Shown here piece by piece: positions 16,764 to 25,627 of a DNA stretch of 64,000 bases. The first letter of the stretch is position 1. Every line of letters begins with the position of its first letter. Both the position numbers and the translations under genes were made by a program. The notes beneath the pieces are model-generated. The model was not told the origin of the DNA, ran no database searches, and saw only the letters and a list, made by a program, of their open reading frames with translations. The DNA is from Cyanobacteriota bacterium (GTDB taxonomy: Bacteria > Cyanobacteriota > Cyanobacteriia > PCC-6307 > Cyanobiaceae). Where the stretch lies: assembly GCA_026389335.1 (NCBI GenBank), contig JAPLIB010000153.1, positions 1 to 64,000 of the forward strand, in the 5' to 3' direction.

Positions 16764-17585
16764 ATGACTTACTGCGTTGCCTTCCTGCTTGAGAAGGGCC
16801 TCGTCTTCGCCTCCGACTCCCGCACCAATGCCGGCGTGGACTACATCTCCAGCTACAGCAAGCTGCATGTGTTCCAGCCGGCTGAAGATCGGCTGTTCGT
16901 GATCATGGCGGCCGGCAATCTCGGCACCACCCAGGCCGTGCTCAACCGCATCCGCCGTGACATCGACCGGCACCATGAAGCGGCGACGGAGCGGGCGGAT
17001 CGGAAACCGGCAGCCGACGGCCCACCCGCAGCCGCCGCACCGGGTGCTGCCAGCGCAGCGCCGACCCTGCTCACCGCCCGCTATCTGTTCGAGGCCGCCG
17101 ACTACATCGGCAAGCTGAGCGTGGATGTGCAGCGGCAGTTCAGCACCTCGCTGCGGGAGGCGGGCGCCACCGGCGAGGCCAGCTTCATCCTCGGCGGCCA
17201 GATCGCCGGTGAAAAGCATGGGCTGTATCTGATCTATCCCCAGGGCAATGCGGTGATGGCCACCGCGGAAACCCCGTTTCTGCAGATCGGCGAGAGCAAA
17301 TATGGCAAGCCACCGCTGGATTACATCGGCCACAGCCGCCTCTCCCTCGAGGATGCCGCCCGTCTCTGCCTGGTGTCGCAGATCATCACCCGCCGCGCCA
17401 ATCTCACCGTGGGGCCACCGTTTGAAATCGCCCTGGTGCCCGCCAATGAGTTGCGGGTGTCACGCCGGGTGAAGCTGGAAAAAGAGTGCGACGAAGTGAA
17501 CCGCTCGATGGAAGTGTGGACCCGCACGATGCAGGAAGGGCTGCAGCGGCTGCCGCGCTTCGCCTGGGAGCAGGATCCGCTTTGA
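16764..17585 (+). CDS. Anbu-type proteasome-like peptidase (Ntn hydrolase)
   Basis: 273 aa. Starts MTYCVAFLLEKGLVFASDSRTNAGVDYIS, so removal of Met exposes Thr as nucleophile as in HslV/Anbu subunits. The DSRTNAG and SYSKLHVF motifs and the long length point to Anbu, the bacterial proteasome-like family, not to HslV. Residues about 75-100 form a Pro/Ala-rich insert. The usual Anbu partners (ATP-grasp, alpha-E and transglutaminase-like proteins) are not beside it. It follows hrcA closely and may share its transcript. Confidence 0.9.
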   Translation: MTYCVAFLLEKGLVFASDSRTNAGVDYISSYSKLHVFQPAEDRLFVIMAAGNLGTTQAVLNRIRRDIDRHHEAATERADRKPAADGPPAAAAPGAASAAPTLLTARYLFEAADYIGKLSVDVQRQFSTSLREAGATGEASFILGGQIAGEKHGLYLIYPQGNAVMATAETPFLQIGESKYGKPPLDYIGHSRLSLEDAARLCLVSQIITRRANLTVGPPFEIALVPANELRVSRRVKLEKECDEVNRSMEVWTRTMQEGLQRLPRFAWEQDPL

Positions 17586-17623
17586 AAAACTGCGGCGTGT
17601 CTCAACCCAGGGCCAACTTGATC

Positions 17624-17674
17624 AATCAACCGAATCAATTAATCAACCAGATGAATTAATCAACCAGATTTATT
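17624..17674 (+). repeat. 17-bp AT-rich tandem repeat, three units
   Basis: Three consecutive units of AATCAACCAGATGAATT type (17624-17640, 17641-17657, 17658-17674), followed by a partial unit AATTAATCAATG. Much AT-richer than the surrounding GC-rich DNA. Confidence 0.8.
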
Positions 17675-17779
17675 AATTAATCAATGCCGCGATGTGCGCC
17701 GGAGGGTCATGGAGCTTGTGCAGCAAAGCCCCATGGGAGGACAGAACAAGCGCCCAAGGTTGGCCGCCGGTAGTTGTTC

Positions 17780-17814
17780 GCCCATCAGCAGGGGTAGCTG
17801 CACTGCTGATGGGC
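17780..17814. repeat. Perfect 12-bp stem hairpin
   Basis: GCCCATCAGCAG, an 11-nt loop, then CTGCTGATGGGC. It lies about 150 nt past the trpB stop and 195 nt past the Anbu stop. No T run on either side, so termination is only a possibility. Confidence 0.6.
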
Positions 17815-17965
17815 ACCTGAGCCAGGGGCGGGTGTGTGGCATGGAGCCAGGGGCGAGCCAAACGTTCGCGCTGATCCCGGGTCCAAGCCCATGACGGGCT
17901 CAGGACAATCGCCCTGGCACCACGCCTTTCGGCCCGGCGACGGCTCGAGGGCGAGCACGCAGCCC

Positions 17966-19234
17966 TCAGCCCCCCAGCCGATCCCCCAGGCGTTCGACCA
18001 TGGTGTTGACATCCTTATCGCCGCGGCCGGAAAGGTTGAGCACCACTTCGGTGCCGGGGGCCAGGCTGGGGCAGAGGGTCTCCAGCCAGGCGAAGGCGTG
18101 GGCGGTTTCCAGGGCCGGGATGATGCCTTCGAGCCGGCAGAGCAGCTGCAGGGCGTCGAGGGCCTGCTGGTCGGTGACGGCGGCGTATTCGGCGCGGCCG
18201 ATGCCCTTGAGATAGCTGTGCTCCGGGCCCACCCCGGGGTAATCGAGGCCGGCGCTGATCGAATGGGCTTCCTGCACCTGACCCTCGCTGTCCTGCAGCA
18301 GCAGGCTCATGGCACCGTGCAGCACCCCCACCCGCCCTTCGGTGATCGTGGCCGCATGGCGGCCGGTGGCGACGCCATCACCTGCGGCCTCAACCCCGAT
18401 CAGGCGCACCGAGGTGTCCTGTACGAAGGGATGGAACAGGCCCATGGCATTGGAGCCGCCACCGACACAGGCCACCAGCACATCGGGCAACCGGCCGAAG
18501 GCCTCGGCGCACTGACGCTTGGTTTCCTCGCCGATCACAGCGTGAAAATCGCGCACCAGCATCGGATAGGGATGGGGACCGGCCACCGAACCGAGGATGT
18601 AATGGGTGCGCTCCACATTGGTGACCCAGTCGCGGATGGCCTCGCTGGTGGCGTCCTTGAGGGTGGCGGTACCGGCGGTGACCGGCTGCACGGTGGCGCC
18701 GAGCAGGCGCATGCGGAACACGTTCAGCTCCTGGCGGCGCATGTCCTCGGCGCCCATGTAGATGACGCACTCGAGGCCGAAGCGGGCGCAGACCGTGGCC
18801 GTGGCGACGCCATGCTGGCCGGCGCCGGTTTCGGCAATGATCCGCTGCTTGCCCATGCGCAGGGCCAGCAGGGCCTGGCCGAGGGCGTTGTTGATCTTGT
18901 GGGCACCGGTGTGGTTGAGGTCTTCGCGCTTGAGCCAGAGGCGCGGGCCGCCTTCGGGGCGGCGATAGTGCTCGCTCAGCCGCTCCGCCTCATAAAGGGG
19001 GCTGGGCCGCCCGACGTAGTCGCGCAAAAGATGATTGAGCCGTTCGGTGAAGGCCGGATCGCGCCAGGCTTCAGCGGCGGCGGCCTCCAGTTCGGCCAGG
19101 GCCGGCATCAGCGTTTCCGGCACGTACTGACCGCCATAGGGGCCAAAGCGGCCGAGAGCATCGGGCCGGGCGGACGGCTGCAGCGCCGCAGCATCGGGGC
19201 GGGCGGCGGGGATCGGCGGGATGGTGCTGGTCAC
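17966..19234 (-). CDS. trpB: Tryptophan synthase beta subunit
   Basis: 422 aa from a GTG at 19234. Joins indole and serine to give tryptophan with PLP. PLP lysine in [13 protein letters not shown] (Lys113), phosphate-binding [28 protein letters not shown] at the N terminus and the [13 protein letters not shown] motif are all present. Length is normal. No other trp gene adjoins it. The alpha subunit must be encoded elsewhere. Confidence 0.98.
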   Translation of the reverse strand: MTSTIPPIPAARPDAAALQPSARPDALGRFGPYGGQYVPETLMPALAELEAAAAEAWRDPAFTERLNHLLRDYVGRPSPLYEAERLSEHYRRPEGGPRLWLKREDLNHTGAHKINNALGQALLALRMGKQRIIAETGAGQHGVATATVCARFGLECVIYMGAEDMRRQELNVFRMRLLGATVQPVTAGTATLKDATSEAIRDWVTNVERTHYILGSVAGPHPYPMLVRDFHAVIGEETKRQCAEAFGRLPDVLVACVGGGSNAMGLFHPFVQDTSVRLIGVEAAGDGVATGRHAATITEGRVGVLHGAMSLLLQDSEGQVQEAHSISAGLDYPGVGPEHSYLKGIGRAEYAAVTDQQALDALQLLCRLEGIIPALETAHAFAWLETLCPSLAPGTEVVLNLSGRGDKDVNTMVERLGDRLGG

Positions 19235-19893
19235 CAGCGGCGCTCGGTGGACGGATCTTTAGCGTAGAGACTGCGCCGACCGGCCTGGGCCGCCAGCGGC
19301 GGCTCCGGTTCAGAAGACCGCTGCAGACCCCTCAGAAGACCTGACTGGCGTTGGGCCGGACGGGTACAAACCGATGGACTTGGGGGGGCCGGGTGGTGAA
19401 GCAGCGGCCAAGCCTGGCCCCTACAGGGTGTTCCGCCAACTCGCGGGGCCCCAGGCCCCCTCTCAAGCCTGGGCTGCCCAGCCAACTCAGACACCACTCC
19501 CGCGACGGAACCGGCCTTGTGGGCGACGGGAGCGCTCCGATGGGGTGCGGGCTCAATCGCCGCTCTTGCTGGGGATGGATCCACAGCTCCATCCCCAGCA
19601 GGAATCTGGCCGTGCTGGCACGGTGCCGTCGGCTGACTGGCACCAGGCCCTGACGCGGGAAGCGCCGTGCAGCGGGCGCCTAGGCTCACGCCCTCTCTCC
19701 AGTCCCCACCGGAGTGGGATGGGTGGCTGTTCAGCCCCAGATCCTCCGAGCCCTGGCGACCTGATCCCTGCCAGTCCCAACCGGCCAGGCCCCAGCCTGC
19801 CGCGGGGCTGGCTGGCTCGCCACGCCAGCACGCTCCCTGCCCTGCCGGCCTGTTCCCCTGACGCTCCCCCTACCCGCCCAGCCGGCCGCGCCC
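19235..19893. other. Intergenic region upstream of trpB, no gene recognised
   Basis: About 660 nt, GC-rich, between the divergent starts of trpB and the mannosyltransferase gene. It carries a perfect hairpin at 19568-19599. Open frames on both strands are Pro/Gly/Arg-rich and do not look like proteins. Confidence 0.45.
19568..19599. repeat. Perfect 12-bp stem hairpin
   Basis: GCTGGGGATGGA, 8-nt loop, TCCATCCCCAGC. No T run follows. Located midway in the gene-free region between trpB and the mannosyltransferase gene. Confidence 0.6.
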
Positions 19894-21183
19894 ATGCCAT
19901 TCCCTCAGCCCGCCAGCGGGCTGGTCCCCACCGGTGGGCCTGGGCCTACCGGTGCGGGCAACCGAGGCGAGGCGTTGCTGCCGCCCCTGGTGCTCGGCAG
20001 CTGGCTGCTAAGCCGCCTGTTGTTCTTTGGACCGCTGCTGATCGCCGTGCAGCGTCAGGCGCCCGGCAGCCTGGCCTCGCGGCTCAGCCAATGGGACGCC
20101 GCCCACTACCTGCAGATCGTGACGGAGGGCTACAGCGGTGACAACTTCGCCTTCTTTCCCTTCTTTCCATACTTCACCAGGCTGACGGCCAGCCTGCTGC
20201 AGCTGCCGCCCCTGGCCGTGGCGCTGGTGCTCAGCAACGGGGCCTTTCTGATCGCCCTGGGACTGCTCTATCGGCTCAGTCAGCAATGCCAGGGAAACGC
20301 CACGGCCCGGAGTGTGGTGCTGCTGAGCTGCTTCAACCCCATGAGCATCTTCTTCGCCATTCCCTACACGGAGTCGCTCTATCTGCTGTTCACCTGCCAG
20401 GCCCTGCTGGAGCTGCTGCGCCCCCGGTTGCATGCCCCCCGGATCGCCTTCATTGGCGCCCTGATCGCCGCAACCCGCCCCACCGGCCTGGTGATCGCCC
20501 CCGCAATCCTGGTGGCCTTTGGCCGCCAGCGCCGCCTGGCCACCGGCCTGGTGGTGGCGCTGCTGGCCCTGGGTGGACTGGGCGCCGTGGCCTGGATCAA
20601 CCTGCACCTGAGTGGCAATCCCCTCGCCTTTGTCCAGGCCCAGAAGGCCTGGAACGTGCAGCCGGGCTTCAATCTCTCCGGGCTGCCCTCCTGGAACAAG
20701 CTGCTGACCCAGGTGCTGTTCGGCCTGGCCAACACCAGGGCCGGTGCCCTGATCGATCGCGTCCACCCGCTGCTGATCACGGCCAGCTTGCTGGTGGGCG
20801 TCGCCGCCTTCCGACTGCGCCACAAACGGCCGCGATCAAGCTTCCTGCTCTCGCTGCTCGCCTTTCTCGCCTATTGGCTCCTGGCCGGCATGCCAGGCCT
20901 CAACCTGCTGCTGGTGGTCGGCGCCGCCCTGCTGATCTGCTGGGGCTATCGGCGGCTGCCGCTGGAACTCTGGATCTTCGGCGCTGCCAGCCTGGCGCTC
21001 TATCTGCTCAAACAGAACACGATCAGCCTCGAGCGCCATATCTTCGCCACGGCGCCACTGCTGATGCTGTATGGCGCCTGGTTCGAACAGCATCAGCAGT
21101 GGCGTCGCTTTCTGTTGGGCTTCGGCAGCCTGCTGCTACTGCTCTACGCCTTGCGCTTCGCCCAAGGCCTCTGGATCGGCTGA
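19894..21183 (+). CDS. PIG-V-like (GPI mannosyltransferase 2 family) membrane glycosyltransferase
   Basis: 429 aa, about ten transmembrane helices. After the first helix comes WDAAHYLQIVTEGY, the acidic/aromatic luminal-type motif of PIG-V/Gpi18-like and other GT-C enzymes, then FAFFPFFPYFTR and NPMSIFFAIPYTESLYLLFT, which are strong PIG-V signatures. Such bacterial proteins are expected to transfer a sugar from a lipid carrier on the outer face of the membrane. The acceptor is unknown. It lies in an accessory block between trpB and SUI1, convergent with the DUF2808 gene. Confidence 0.85.
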   Translation: MPFPQPASGLVPTGGPGPTGAGNRGEALLPPLVLGSWLLSRLLFFGPLLIAVQRQAPGSLASRLSQWDAAHYLQIVTEGYSGDNFAFFPFFPYFTRLTASLLQLPPLAVALVLSNGAFLIALGLLYRLSQQCQGNATARSVVLLSCFNPMSIFFAIPYTESLYLLFTCQALLELLRPRLHAPRIAFIGALIAATRPTGLVIAPAILVAFGRQRRLATGLVVALLALGGLGAVAWINLHLSGNPLAFVQAQKAWNVQPGFNLSGLPSWNKLLTQVLFGLANTRAGALIDRVHPLLITASLLVGVAAFRLRHKRPRSSFLLSLLAFLAYWLLAGMPGLNLLLVVGAALLICWGYRRLPLELWIFGAASLALYLLKQNTISLERHIFATAPLLMLYGAWFEQHQQWRRFLLGFGSLLLLLYALRFAQGLWIG

Positions 21184-21210
21184 ACGGGCGGGCGGGCGCG
21201 GCGAGGCGTG

Positions 21211-21882
21211 TCAATCCTGTTCAGGCGTGATTCGGATCAGCCAGGTGCCCCGGTAGGTGAGCTCGGGAGTCTCGGGGCTGCCGGCGTACAGGCGTAAGGG
21301 ATACCGGTCGGGGACGCTGGGGTTGAACAGCACCAGCGACAGGCCATAGGTGCCCGCACCATACAAAGGGGTCTGGGGAATGATCAGCACCTCCTTGGGA
21401 TTGGACCGCTCCACACGGGCCGGCAGGGTCTCGCTGCAACGGGTGCGATGGGCTGTCGGTGGCGTGAGCATGCGGCAGAGGCGCAGGCTCTCGAGGGTCA
21501 GACCGCCATCGAAGCTGGCCGGGAAGCGCAGGCTGAGCGAGGAGAGCGGCGCCCCATAGTCATCCGGGCGGATCAGCAGGTCGTACCGGGAGCTCTTGAG
21601 CCGGATCGCAAGCACCTGCACGAAATCCAGCGACTGGAAGCTGCGACCATCCCCCCAGAGCCGCTGGCAGTGACTGGCCGGCCTGGCCGCCGGTGGGCTG
21701 CTGCTGGGGCTGGTGCCGGCACGGCTGGGTGAGCCGGGGGGCTCCGCCAGGCTCGCGGGCAGGGCCCAGGCCAGCAAGGGCAAGACCAGCAACGGGGCCC
21801 AGAGCGCCAGCGCAAGACGCGCAAACGAGCTGCGGGCAGGGCCGATCCCGGCAGCAAGAAGCAGGGATGGGGTGGGAGTCAT
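21211..21882 (-). CDS. DUF2808 exported protein
   Basis: 223 aa from the ATG at 21882 (MTPTPSLLLAAGIG). The frame runs on upstream through the 12-bp repeats and is not used here. A hydrophobic segment near residues 22-42 ends in ALPASLA, a likely signal peptide. The remainder fits DUF2808: FPASFDGGLTLESLRLC, PKEVLIIPQTPLYGAGTYGLSLVLFNPS and WLIRITPE. These proteins are common near cyanobacterial surface genes and of unknown role. Convergent with the mannosyltransferase gene, 27 nt apart. Confidence 0.82.
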   Translation of the reverse strand: MTPTPSLLLAAGIGPARSSFARLALALWAPLLVLPLLAWALPASLAEPPGSPSRAGTSPSSSPPAARPASHCQRLWGDGRSFQSLDFVQVLAIRLKSSRYDLLIRPDDYGAPLSSLSLRFPASFDGGLTLESLRLCRMLTPPTAHRTRCSETLPARVERSNPKEVLIIPQTPLYGAGTYGLSLVLFNPSVPDRYPLRLYAGSPETPELTYRGTWLIRITPEQD

Positions 21883-22480
21883 GGGCAAATCGGCCAGAGA
21901 CCAGCCGCTGCAGGGAGCGATACGGGTAGCGATATGGTTAGCGACGCGGATAGCGATACAGATAGCGATAGGGGTAACGACGCGGCCAGCAGACACCGGG
22001 GGAAACCGAAGCGGAGACACCACCAATGCCATCAGGCCATCGAGCGATTCAGCGACACAGGGGCAGGGATGGGATGGGCCGGAAGGCTCAGCCAGAAGAA
22101 TTAATCCTAAGGCGCAATGGCAAAATCCCAGGGCGCAATGGCAAAGGCAAATAATGCTGCGTCATCCAAATCCTGAGCCCCCATCGCGAATCCGAACACC
22201 GGATCAAGGATCAAGCCCAAAGGCCAAGTGCAGCGATCAAGTTCAGCAGCAGACTTCAAGCCTTAAACCCTGAAAATGAATCTCCACCATGACAGCTCCA
22301 CAGCGAAGTTGAGCCCAAGGCCAACAGGGCCATCCCGCGCCAGGACTGCATGACAGCCCCACAACAGGAGCCCAGGGGAAAGGATCAGGAAGACAGATCC
22401 ATTGGATCGATCATCCCATTCTTTGGAGCAACCAACCCACGGGGATGCGCCGCTGGATTGAGGCGAGCGCTCCAGGGGCC
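21883..22480. other. Intergenic, repeats and no gene recognised
   Basis: About 600 nt between the DUF2808 start and the porin stop. It contains the 12-bp repeat array (21917-21988) and a 14-bp direct repeat GGCGCAATGGCAAA at 22111 and 22132. Short open frames have no protein-like features. No clear terminator for the porin gene was seen. Confidence 0.5.
21917..21988 (+). repeat. 12-bp tandem repeat, six units
   Basis: Six 12-nt units of GCGATACGGGTA type, imperfect, beginning 35 nt upstream of the DUF2808 start codon. They fall in the presumed promoter or leader of that gene. Confidence 0.8.
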
Positions 22481-24292
22481 TCAGAAGCGGAAGCGCAACT
22501 TCAGCAGCGCCCCGAGGGCCCCGAAGCTGGAGCCTTGGCTCCTGGGCAAGGGGGTGCTGTTCCACTCGCTGCCGCTGGCGGTGAGCTGCCCGCGGGGACG
22601 GGGCAGCCAGAACAAGCCCGGCGTGATCGAGAGCCAGTCCGTGGCCTGATAGCGATACCAGAACTCCAGCATCAGCGCCTGGTCATCGGCCCCCTGCTCG
22701 CCAGCGGGATTCGTGTAGCGCGTCATGAACTGGGGCGAACCGATCGCCATCCCCAGCTCGCTCCCCGAATCGAAGGCATCCGACCAGTTGAGGCCCAGCA
22801 TCCAGGATTGGCTGGTGCCCGCCAGCAGGCTGCTGGCCGCGTAGGGACCGTCTTGGTCGTAGACATTGCGACTGAGGCCCCAGCCGAGGTTGATGGAGGG
22901 AATCCAGCCGCGGCGCAAGGGCTGCCAGAAGGCGGAGAGGCCATAGGAATGCACGTACCCCCCCAGGCCCTCTTCAAGCTTCGGCCAACTCTGCGCCGCC
23001 AGGGGGGTGCTGGCGGCGCGATCGTAGGCACCGGCCTGGTTGTAGGTGTAGGCAGCGGCCAGGCCCCAGCCCCGGCCCAGGTAGCCCAGCTGGGCCGTGG
23101 CCGCCCCCACTGCAGCGGCCGTGAACAGACCGCCTTCGGAGGGGTTGCCATCCTTGCCGGCAGCTGTCACATAGACGCCGCTCAGCACCAGCCCCGGATT
23201 GGTCGCCGCCCGGTCACGCTGGTTCCAGTAGAGCCCGATCCCGGAGCCCTTGATGTCGCTGTAAGCGCCAGGAGCGCCTGCTTTGTCGAAAGGGATCAGC
23301 AACACCTCGTTGTCGCCATACACCGAAGGCCAGATGCCGAGCATGTCCTTCTGGTTAACCCGACTACCAACAGTGAGGTGCAGATGATCGCCAATTGAGC
23401 GCTGATAATAGAGCTTGTCGACAACGATCTGACCATTCCGGCAGATCTTGCCCGGCTGACAACTGCCGGGGGAGACACCAGACGCTTGCAGCGGCGGAGC
23501 TGTATTACTGCGGAAATCGCTATAACCGCCGTTACCGCTGCGCAGCCGCACCCGCAGCAGGTCCTGGCCGTTGAAACTGGTGTCGAAGTTGAGGCGCACG
23601 TCATAGACTAAAACCAGCGCTTCGCGCAACAGTTGGCCGCTATAGGTGCTGCGGGCACGATCGATCTGATTGCCGCCATACTGCACCGCCCCGAGCCACA
23701 ATCTCGCATCGGCCCAGAGGATCGTGCTGGCCGCGAATTGGCTGGCTTGCAGCTCGCCCAATCGGGTCTCGAGCCCATCGGCAAGCCCCTGCAGCACGGC
23801 CAGCTCCTGTTCAAATTCCAGCTGCAAGCGACGGACCAGATCAGTCCTGGCGCCGCTCGTGACCAGACAGGCCTGGAGCAGCGCCGCCGCTTCATAGCGG
23901 CTCAGGGGCAGCCCCCCATCCAGCCCAACCCGACCAGCGGCGGCGGGACAGCCATCCAGGGCCACCAGCTGGCTCAGCGCCTGATAAGCCCAATCGCCGG
24001 GACGCACCTCGCTGAAGCGGCTGGGTGCGGCGAGCGGCTCCGCGGCTGCCGCCAGGCCCGCATCTGGGGCAGCAGGGGAGCGGGCCAGAGGCACCGGGTC
24101 CGCCGCACGGGCCGCCAGCAGGGGAGGGAACAAAGCCAGCGCCAAGCCCGCCCCACTCAGCGATACGACCCAGGGATCGCTCCACCGCACCTGGCGCGCG
24201 CTCCCCAATCCAGGACAGGGGCAGGAGGACTGGCCCCGAGCCGCAGACCAGCCCGTGAACGGCCGCAGCCCGATGGCCCGCTTCAACTTCAC
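22481..24292 (-). CDS. SLH-domain iron-uptake-type outer membrane porin
   Basis: 603 aa from a GTG at 24292; a GTG near 24190 just before the hydrophobic segment is an alternative. Signal peptide core SLSGAGLALALFPPLLAARA. An SLH-like domain follows (about 95-145: FSEVRPGDWAYQALSQLV, LSRYEAAALLQAC), then a coiled-coil (LQLEFEQELAVLQGLADGLETRL). The rest is a long beta-barrel ending in the C-terminal Phe (LKLRFRF) used in outer-membrane assembly. This is the layout of cyanobacterial Som/OprB-type porins. Divergent from SUI1 by 148 nt. Confidence 0.92.
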   Translation of the reverse strand: MKLKRAIGLRPFTGWSAARGQSSCPCPGLGSARQVRWSDPWVVSLSGAGLALALFPPLLAARAADPVPLARSPAAPDAGLAAAAEPLAAPSRFSEVRPGDWAYQALSQLVALDGCPAAAGRVGLDGGLPLSRYEAAALLQACLVTSGARTDLVRRLQLEFEQELAVLQGLADGLETRLGELQASQFAASTILWADARLWLGAVQYGGNQIDRARSTYSGQLLREALVLVYDVRLNFDTSFNGQDLLRVRLRSGNGGYSDFRSNTAPPLQASGVSPGSCQPGKICRNGQIVVDKLYYQRSIGDHLHLTVGSRVNQKDMLGIWPSVYGDNEVLLIPFDKAGAPGAYSDIKGSGIGLYWNQRDRAATNPGLVLSGVYVTAAGKDGNPSEGGLFTAAAVGAATAQLGYLGRGWGLAAAYTYNQAGAYDRAASTPLAAQSWPKLEEGLGGYVHSYGLSAFWQPLRRGWIPSINLGWGLSRNVYDQDGPYAASSLLAGTSQSWMLGLNWSDAFDSGSELGMAIGSPQFMTRYTNPAGEQGADDQALMLEFWYRYQATDWLSITPGLFWLPRPRGQLTASGSEWNSTPLPRSQGSSFGALGALLKLRFRF

Positions 24293-24440
24293 AACCAGGA
24301 TCTCAGCCAGCGCTGGGCGCGATCAAGTTACTTCCGTTGCTTGGGGCCCGGGCGAGCGGGCTTGGCCGGGCCAAAGCCGCTGGTTCGCTCGCAACTCAGA
24401 ATGGCCGCGCATGCGGTTGGCACAGGGGAGGACGGAGGCC

Positions 24441-24767
24441 ATGGCAAACAAAGGCGGCTGGCAGGAATTCAGCCGGACGGAAAGCCTGCAGCGCGGCCTC
24501 CCGGCGCCGTCCGCCATCGCCAGGACCCAGCAGAAAGTGCGGGTGCAGCGCACCAAGGCGGGCAAGGGCGGCAAGCTGGTGACAGCCATCACGGGACTGG
24601 AGATCCCCGAGGCGGAAGCCAAGGCGCTGCTCAAGGCCCTCAAGGCCACAGCCGGCACCGGCGGCACCCTCAAGGACGGTGTGATCGAACTACAGGGCGA
24701 CCAGCTGACTTGCGCCTTGGCAGCCCTGGAGAGAGAGGGGTTCCGCCCGAAGCAGGCGGGTGGCTGA
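24441..24767 (+). CDS. SUI1/YciH-type translation initiation factor
   Basis: 108 aa from the ATG at 24441 (MANKGGWQEFSR), preceded by GGAGGA-like sequence about 10 nt upstream; the frame is open earlier, but this start matches the family. The SUI1/eIF1 fold is shown by KVRVQRTKAGKGGKLVTAITGLE, LLKALKATAGTGGTLKDGVIELQGDQ and the short C terminus. In bacteria the protein is thought to aid start-site fidelity. Followed 99 nt later by cysC on the same strand. Confidence 0.93.
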   Translation: MANKGGWQEFSRTESLQRGLPAPSAIARTQQKVRVQRTKAGKGGKLVTAITGLEIPEAEAKALLKALKATAGTGGTLKDGVIELQGDQLTCALAALEREGFRPKQAGG

Positions 24768-24866
24768 TCGACGGGCCCAACCCAAGCGATGGATGGCTGA
24801 TTGGACTGCTCAGCAGGGAGAATGCCAGCCTCCCCTTGACCCTGCGGCGATCCTGCCGCCGATGCC

Positions 24867-25535
24867 ATGACATCGCCCAGCTCCGCCCAGGCCAGCAACG
24901 ACGCCCTGGAGACCAACCCCGGCAAAGCCACCAACATCGTCTGGCACCACTCCACCGTGACCCGCGCCGCCCGGGCCCACCAGCGCGGCCATCGCAGCGC
25001 CATCCTCTGGTTCACCGGGCTGAGCGGTGCCGGTAAGAGCACCCTGGCCAACGCGGTCAACTCGGCCCTGTTCGAGCAAGGACTGGCCTGTTACGTGCTC
25101 GATGGCGACAACGTGCGCCACGGCCTCTGCGCCGACCTGGGCTTCAGCGACGGCGACCGGGAGGAAAACATCCGTCGCATCGGCGAAGTGGCCAAGCTGT
25201 TCCTCGATGCCGGCGTGGTGGTGCTCACCGCCTTCGTGTCGCCCTTCCGCGCCGACCGCGCCCGCGCCCGCGCCCTGGTGGACAGCGGCGACTTCATCGA
25301 GATCCACTGCGCCGCAGATCTGGAGGTGTGCGAACTGCGCGACACCAAGGGCCTCTACGCCAAGGCCAGGGCTGGCACGATCAAAGACTTCACCGGCATC
25401 TCCAGCCCCTACGAAGAACCGGAAGCGCCAGAACTGCGGGTGAATACCGGCAGCCAGAGCCTGGAGGAATCGGTGGCGCAGGTGATCAGCTACCTGGAGC
25501 AGCAGGGGGTGGTGCCGGCGCCGGGGGAGAGCTGA
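24867..25535 (+). CDS. cysC: Adenylylsulfate kinase
   Basis: 222 aa. Phosphorylates APS to PAPS in sulfate assimilation. P-loop GLSGAGKST at 51-59, DGDNVRHGL, the FVSPFRADR loop and KGLYAKARAG / FTGISSPYEEPEAPEL are all as in CysC. The N terminus has about 25 extra polar residues. No other sulfate-assimilation gene adjoins. Confidence 0.97.
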   Translation: MTSPSSAQASNDALETNPGKATNIVWHHSTVTRAARAHQRGHRSAILWFTGLSGAGKSTLANAVNSALFEQGLACYVLDGDNVRHGLCADLGFSDGDREENIRRIGEVAKLFLDAGVVVLTAFVSPFRADRARARALVDSGDFIEIHCAADLEVCELRDTKGLYAKARAGTIKDFTGISSPYEEPEAPELRVNTGSQSLEESVAQVISYLEQQGVVPAPGES

Positions 25536-25627
25536 ACCAGCCCGAGCAAGCCAATCAAGCGGCTTGGGAGCGAGGCACTGCGTTGGCTAAGGCGGAGCCC
25601 CAGAAAACAACCAGAAGACACCCTGAC

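Larger units (their letters stand above)
17586..17965. other. Convergent intergenic region with AT-rich repeats and hairpin
   Basis: 380 nt between the Anbu and trpB stop codons. It holds a block of 17-bp repeats (17624-17674) and a perfect 12-bp-stem hairpin (17780-17814). The rest is GC-rich with no convincing gene. Confidence 0.5.

Noticed and set aside
17834-19267. 477-codon plus-strand open frame
   Set aside because: Antisense to trpB, which is unmistakable; His/Gly-rich composition typical of a shadow frame.
21917-21988. CRISPR-like array
   Set aside because: Units are 12 nt with no unique spacers; a tandem repeat, not a CRISPR array.
22263-22565. 100-codon minus frame after the porin gene
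   Set aside because: It overlaps the porin 3' end and has an unlikely composition; no start or domain support.
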